NCBI GenBank assembly: GCA_021796135.1
Contig: JAJYOQ010000188.1
Location: 1 to 7,710, forward strand
Length of the DNA stretch: 7,710 bases
Direction: 5' to 3'
DNA from: Bacteroidota bacterium
Lineage (GTDB): Bacteria; Bacteroidota; Ignavibacteria; Ignavibacteriales; Ignavibacteriaceae
The position numbers were made by a program, and so were the translations under genes. The notes under the pieces are model-generated. The model did not search any database. It was given only the letters and a program-made list of their open reading frames with translations, and was not told where the DNA came from. How positions within the stretch are numbered: position 1 is the first letter of the stretch; every line of letters starts with the position of its first letter. Positions 5,591 to 7,710 of this stretch are shown in pieces.

Positions 5591-7258
5591 TTATTCAAGA
5601 TGATTTGACTTTGCCATTGACATGCCCGCGCTTCGCAGCGACTCAGGGCAATCAAACCGTTCGGTATGTATTTCTATGAATACAAGACTGTTAGCTATCT
5701 CTGCTTTTTGCAATGCTTCTTCAAGTTCGCCTTCTGAATTCACGTTAATCCCCAATCCGCCTCCGAATACATCTACTAGTTTGTGATAGTTCCAAGGTTG
5801 AAGGTCGTTATATGAACGATCAACGATTACTCGCTCTATCGTATAACCATCATTATTTAGTAAAAATATTACCGGTTTAAGATTATTTCTGATCATTGTT
5901 GAAAGGTCCTGACAAGTTACTTGAAAAGAACCGTCACCAATAAAAAGCACAACTTTCCGGTCCTGCGCAGCCATGCAAGCTCCCAAAGTCGCCCCAACAG
6001 TATAACCGATTGATCCATAAAAAGTCTGCCCTATGAACGTTGCTCCCTCAGGCATTAGCATTTCTGCAGCACTGAATAATGATACACCTGTTTCCGCAAT
6101 TACAATTGAATTATTTTCTATAAAATGGCTCATGCGATCGAAAAACCGTTTTATAGTTAGAGGTTTGGAAGCATCAGGACTGTAAGAAATCGTATGCCTA
6201 TGAACACAACCATCAGTTGCGGGTTGGATATCCAGAGTTGTAGAGTCTCTTCGAGAAAGTTTTTCTGTCAGTCCAAGGATAAAATCATGAAGACGAACGT
6301 TTTCGTAATAATGATGCCTGATCTTTACATAGCCCATATTCGCACTGATCATCATTGAGTCATCAAGGTCAGTTGTAAATCCGCCCGTGTTTAAATCGGT
6401 CATCAATGCTCCAAATTTTATGATGCAGTCAGCATTCTCAATTCGCTTTCGCACATAATCGCGGCTCCTATCTCCCTCAAAAAGTCCAATGAACTGGGGA
6501 TGCTGCTCCGACAGAAGCGTCTTGCCTAGCATCATTGTAACATACGGGAAACCAGTTTTTTCAAGGAACCCGGCAAATTCTTTTTGAAGTTTGAAGCGAA
6601 TCAATTCCACATCACCAATCACTATCGGTTTTTGCGCATTATTCAGCATCCCAAGTGTTTCTTTGATTGCCTCCTCGAGTGCATTCTTATCACTATTAGG
6701 ATAAGTTGGAAAATTGAAAGGACCCGGATGATTACATTTCATCATTACTACATCTGAAGGGAGGCTTATATAGACCGGCTGCTGTTTAGAAATGCATTCT
6801 GCCAATACCCTGTCAATCTCTGCGGGAGCAGTTTCAGCAGAAATGAGTTGAGTCGATGCCGCTGTAATTTTCTCATACATTCTTAACGGAACTTGATAAT
6901 CGCCTAATGTATGATGCAACAAAGGTCGTGTGTGGAAATTTATCATCGCCGGTGAACCGGTGATTACAACTATTGGTACTTTTTCGGCGAATGCTCCGGC
7001 AACACCATTGATTGCACTCAATTCACCTACTCCAAAGGTTGACGAAAATGCCCCTATCCCCCGGATACGAGTATAACCGTCAGCAGCATAAGCAGCATTC
7101 AACTCATTACATGTTCCAATATACTTAATTTCACTCTTCAGTAATTGATTGAAAAAGCCTAAAACAAAATCTCCTGGAACACCAAAGAGGTGATCTACTC
7201 CAATTTCCTTGAGCCTTAATAGAAGATATTCACCTATTGTAATCCGAGAATCTAACAT
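5591..7258 (-). CDS. Thiamine-diphosphate-dependent pyruvate / indolepyruvate-type 2-keto-acid decarboxylase
   Basis: A complete 555-residue enzyme of the pyruvate/indolepyruvate/branched-chain keto-acid decarboxylase family, which cleaves a 2-keto acid to an aldehyde and CO2 in the cytoplasm, using ThDP and Mg2+. The N-terminal pyrimidine-binding domain has Asp30 in FGVPGD, the cofactor-activating Glu52 in CNELNAAYAADGY, and the His115-His116 pair in LLHHTLGD, which marks true decarboxylases rather than acetolactate synthases. The central domain spans about 195-335. The C-terminal diphosphate-binding domain has GDGS (441-444), NND (468-470) and the catalytic Glu475 in GYTIER. The stretch SYNDLQPWNY resembles IpdC/KdcA proteins more than Zymomonas Pdc. 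The residue matching Zymomonas Trp392 is Leu394, suggesting a roomier pocket than a strict pyruvate enzyme. AAGG lies 10 bases before the ATG at 7258. Sampled lines look slightly richer in G+C than neighbouring genes. Confidence 0.93.
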   Translation of the reverse strand: MLDSRITIGEYLLLRLKEIGVDHLFGVPGDFVLGFFNQLLKSEIKYIGTCNELNAAYAADGYTRIRGIGAFSSTFGVGELSAINGVAGAFAEKVPIVVITGSPAMINFHTRPLLHHTLGDYQVPLRMYEKITAASTQLISAETAPAEIDRVLAECISKQQPVYISLPSDVVMMKCNHPGPFNFPTYPNSDKNALEEAIKETLGMLNNAQKPIVIGDVELIRFKLQKEFAGFLEKTGFPYVTMMLGKTLLSEQHPQFIGLFEGDRSRDYVRKRIENADCIIKFGALMTDLNTGGFTTDLDDSMMISANMGYVKIRHHYYENVRLHDFILGLTEKLSRRDSTTLDIQPATDGCVHRHTISYSPDASKPLTIKRFFDRMSHFIENNSIVIAETGVSLFSAAEMLMPEGATFIGQTFYGSIGYTVGATLGACMAAQDRKVVLFIGDGSFQVTCQDLSTMIRNNLKPVIFLLNNDGYTIERVIVDRSYNDLQPWNYHKLVDVFGGGLGINVNSEGELEEALQKAEIANSLVFIEIHTERFDCPESLRSAGMSMAKSNHLE

Positions 7259-7333
7259 ATATAAATTGCCTTAATCTTGAATTATTAAAGAAAGAATAAA
7301 AGTCATTCTGAATAATTGATAATACTATTTCTC
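7259..7333. other. Short intergenic gap between PAP2 and decarboxylase genes
   Basis: A 75-base AT-rich gap holding the decarboxylase ribosome-binding site (AAGG at 7272-7269). It also contains a nested inverted repeat: AATTATT (7280-7286) with AATAATT (7311-7317), and inside it AGAAT (7293-7297) with ATTCT (7305-7309). The two stems are separated by a 6-base bulge on one side and 1 base on the other. There is no G+C in the outer stem and no clean T-run after it, so it is a doubtful terminator. Co-transcription of the flanking genes remains possible. Confidence 0.3.
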
Positions 7334-7710
7334 CTAATCCGGGCGCCATTGCAGACTTAGTCCGGTACCTTCCATGGAAGAGTATACTCCTACCGATACT
7401 TTCTTAGTACTTATACGATTTAATTCAGGAATTAATATTCCGCACAATGCACCTATTGCTAATCCTGACATTACATCTGAAGGAAAATGCATTAGGGTCT
7501 TAACTCTAAAATATCCTAAAATAAGAGGAGGGATTAAAGCTGCTCCGTATATGAGATATTTATTATCTCCTAATCCGGGATTGTAATCACAGTAAACTTG
7601 TGCCATAAAGAAGGTAGCTGCAGCCGCTACAGCGACATGACCGCTGTAAAATGAATTTCTGTAAATACCGGAGCTTCTTTGTGAATAACTAAGTTGATTA
7701 TAGTAGGTGA
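7334..7710 (-). CDS. PAP2-family membrane phosphatase, C-terminal part (5' end beyond window)
   Basis: The frame stays open from the stop at 7334 to the right edge, so about 124 C-terminal residues are visible; the internal ATG at 7606 is not the true start. The segment SFYSGHVAVAAAATFFMA supplies PAP2 motif 2 (SGH, His codon at 7639-7637). FRVKTLMHFPSD supplies motif 3 (Arg, x5, His, x3, Asp; His codon at 7489-7487), the residues that form and break the phospho-histidine intermediate. The Ser that usually precedes the motif 3 Arg is Phe here. Hydrophobic stretches around YLIYGAALIPPLILGY and VMSGLAIGALCGILI are membrane helices, placing the active site at the outer face of the inner membrane. 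Substrates in this family include undecaprenyl diphosphate, phosphatidic acid and phosphatidylglycerophosphate; the visible part cannot decide. A short tail with GTGLSLQW follows the last helix. Confidence 0.85.
   Translation of the reverse strand, partial: TYYNQLSYSQRSSGIYRNSFYSGHVAVAAAATFFMAQVYCDYNPGLGDNKYLIYGAALIPPLILGYFRVKTLMHFPSDVMSGLAIGALCGILIPELNRISTKKVSVGVYSSMEGTGLSLQWRPD

Noticed and set aside
7280..7317. Nested inverted repeat as a rho-independent terminator
   Set aside because: The stems are almost entirely A/T, interrupted by an asymmetric bulge, and lack a following T-run on the transcribed strand.
7374..7586. 70-codon plus-strand frame at the right end
   Set aside because: It is antisense to the PAP2 gene, whose SGH and R-x5-H-x3-D motifs are read on the minus strand.
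7334..7606. PAP2 protein as a complete 90-residue gene starting at the ATG at 7606
   Set aside because: The frame continues upstream to the window edge and the upstream residues include the SGH catalytic motif, so the ATG is internal.

Overview
This is a 7.7-kb AT-rich window (roughly mid-to-high 30s % GC by eye) in which every supportable gene lies on the minus strand, so the map reads right to left. Spacing is tight and several genes have good Shine-Dalgarno sequences. The gene content (CheB/CheR fusion, PmtA-like phospholipid methyltransferase, PAP2 phosphatase, keto-acid decarboxylase, type-III proton ATPase) suggests a low-GC Gram-negative bacterium. A member of the Bacteroidota/Ignavibacteriota side of the tree is a guess from protein flavour only; the SD usage fits classical Bacteroidetes poorly.

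Layout in transcription order: (1) 7710-7334, the C-terminal part of a PAP2 phosphatase, cut by the window edge. (2) 7258-5591, a complete TPP-dependent pyruvate/2-keto-acid decarboxylase. (3) 5442-5221, a 73-aa protein with two membrane helices. (4) 5170-4628, a membrane-anchored Met-rich protein with a likely beta-sandwich C-terminus. (5) 4563-2125, a complete P3A-type (proton-efflux) P-type ATPase. (6) 2115-1735, a 126-aa protein resembling the third domain of eRF1/Pelota; its ribosome-binding site overlaps the ATPase stop codon. (7) 1703-1098, a phospholipid N-methyltransferase-like enzyme. (8) 891 to the left edge, a CheB methylesterase domain running into the start of a CheR domain.

The most cohesive unit is genes 3 to 7, separated by 50, 64, 9 and about 31 bases. 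I infer a stress or pH-homeostasis cluster: the decarboxylase consumes a proton per turnover, the ATPase would expel protons, and the methyltransferase and PAP2 enzyme would act on membrane lipids. The joint function is inference; the individual family calls are mostly secure.

The left edge has an artefact. Bases 1-7 (CCGATCT) match the 3' end of the common Illumina adapter, and the apparent TGA stop of the CheB/CheR gene takes its last base from it. That gene is therefore probably a fragment of a much longer fusion protein. No tRNA, rRNA, CRISPR array, insertion sequence or convincing strong terminator was seen, and no gene-free stretch exceeds about 206 bases.
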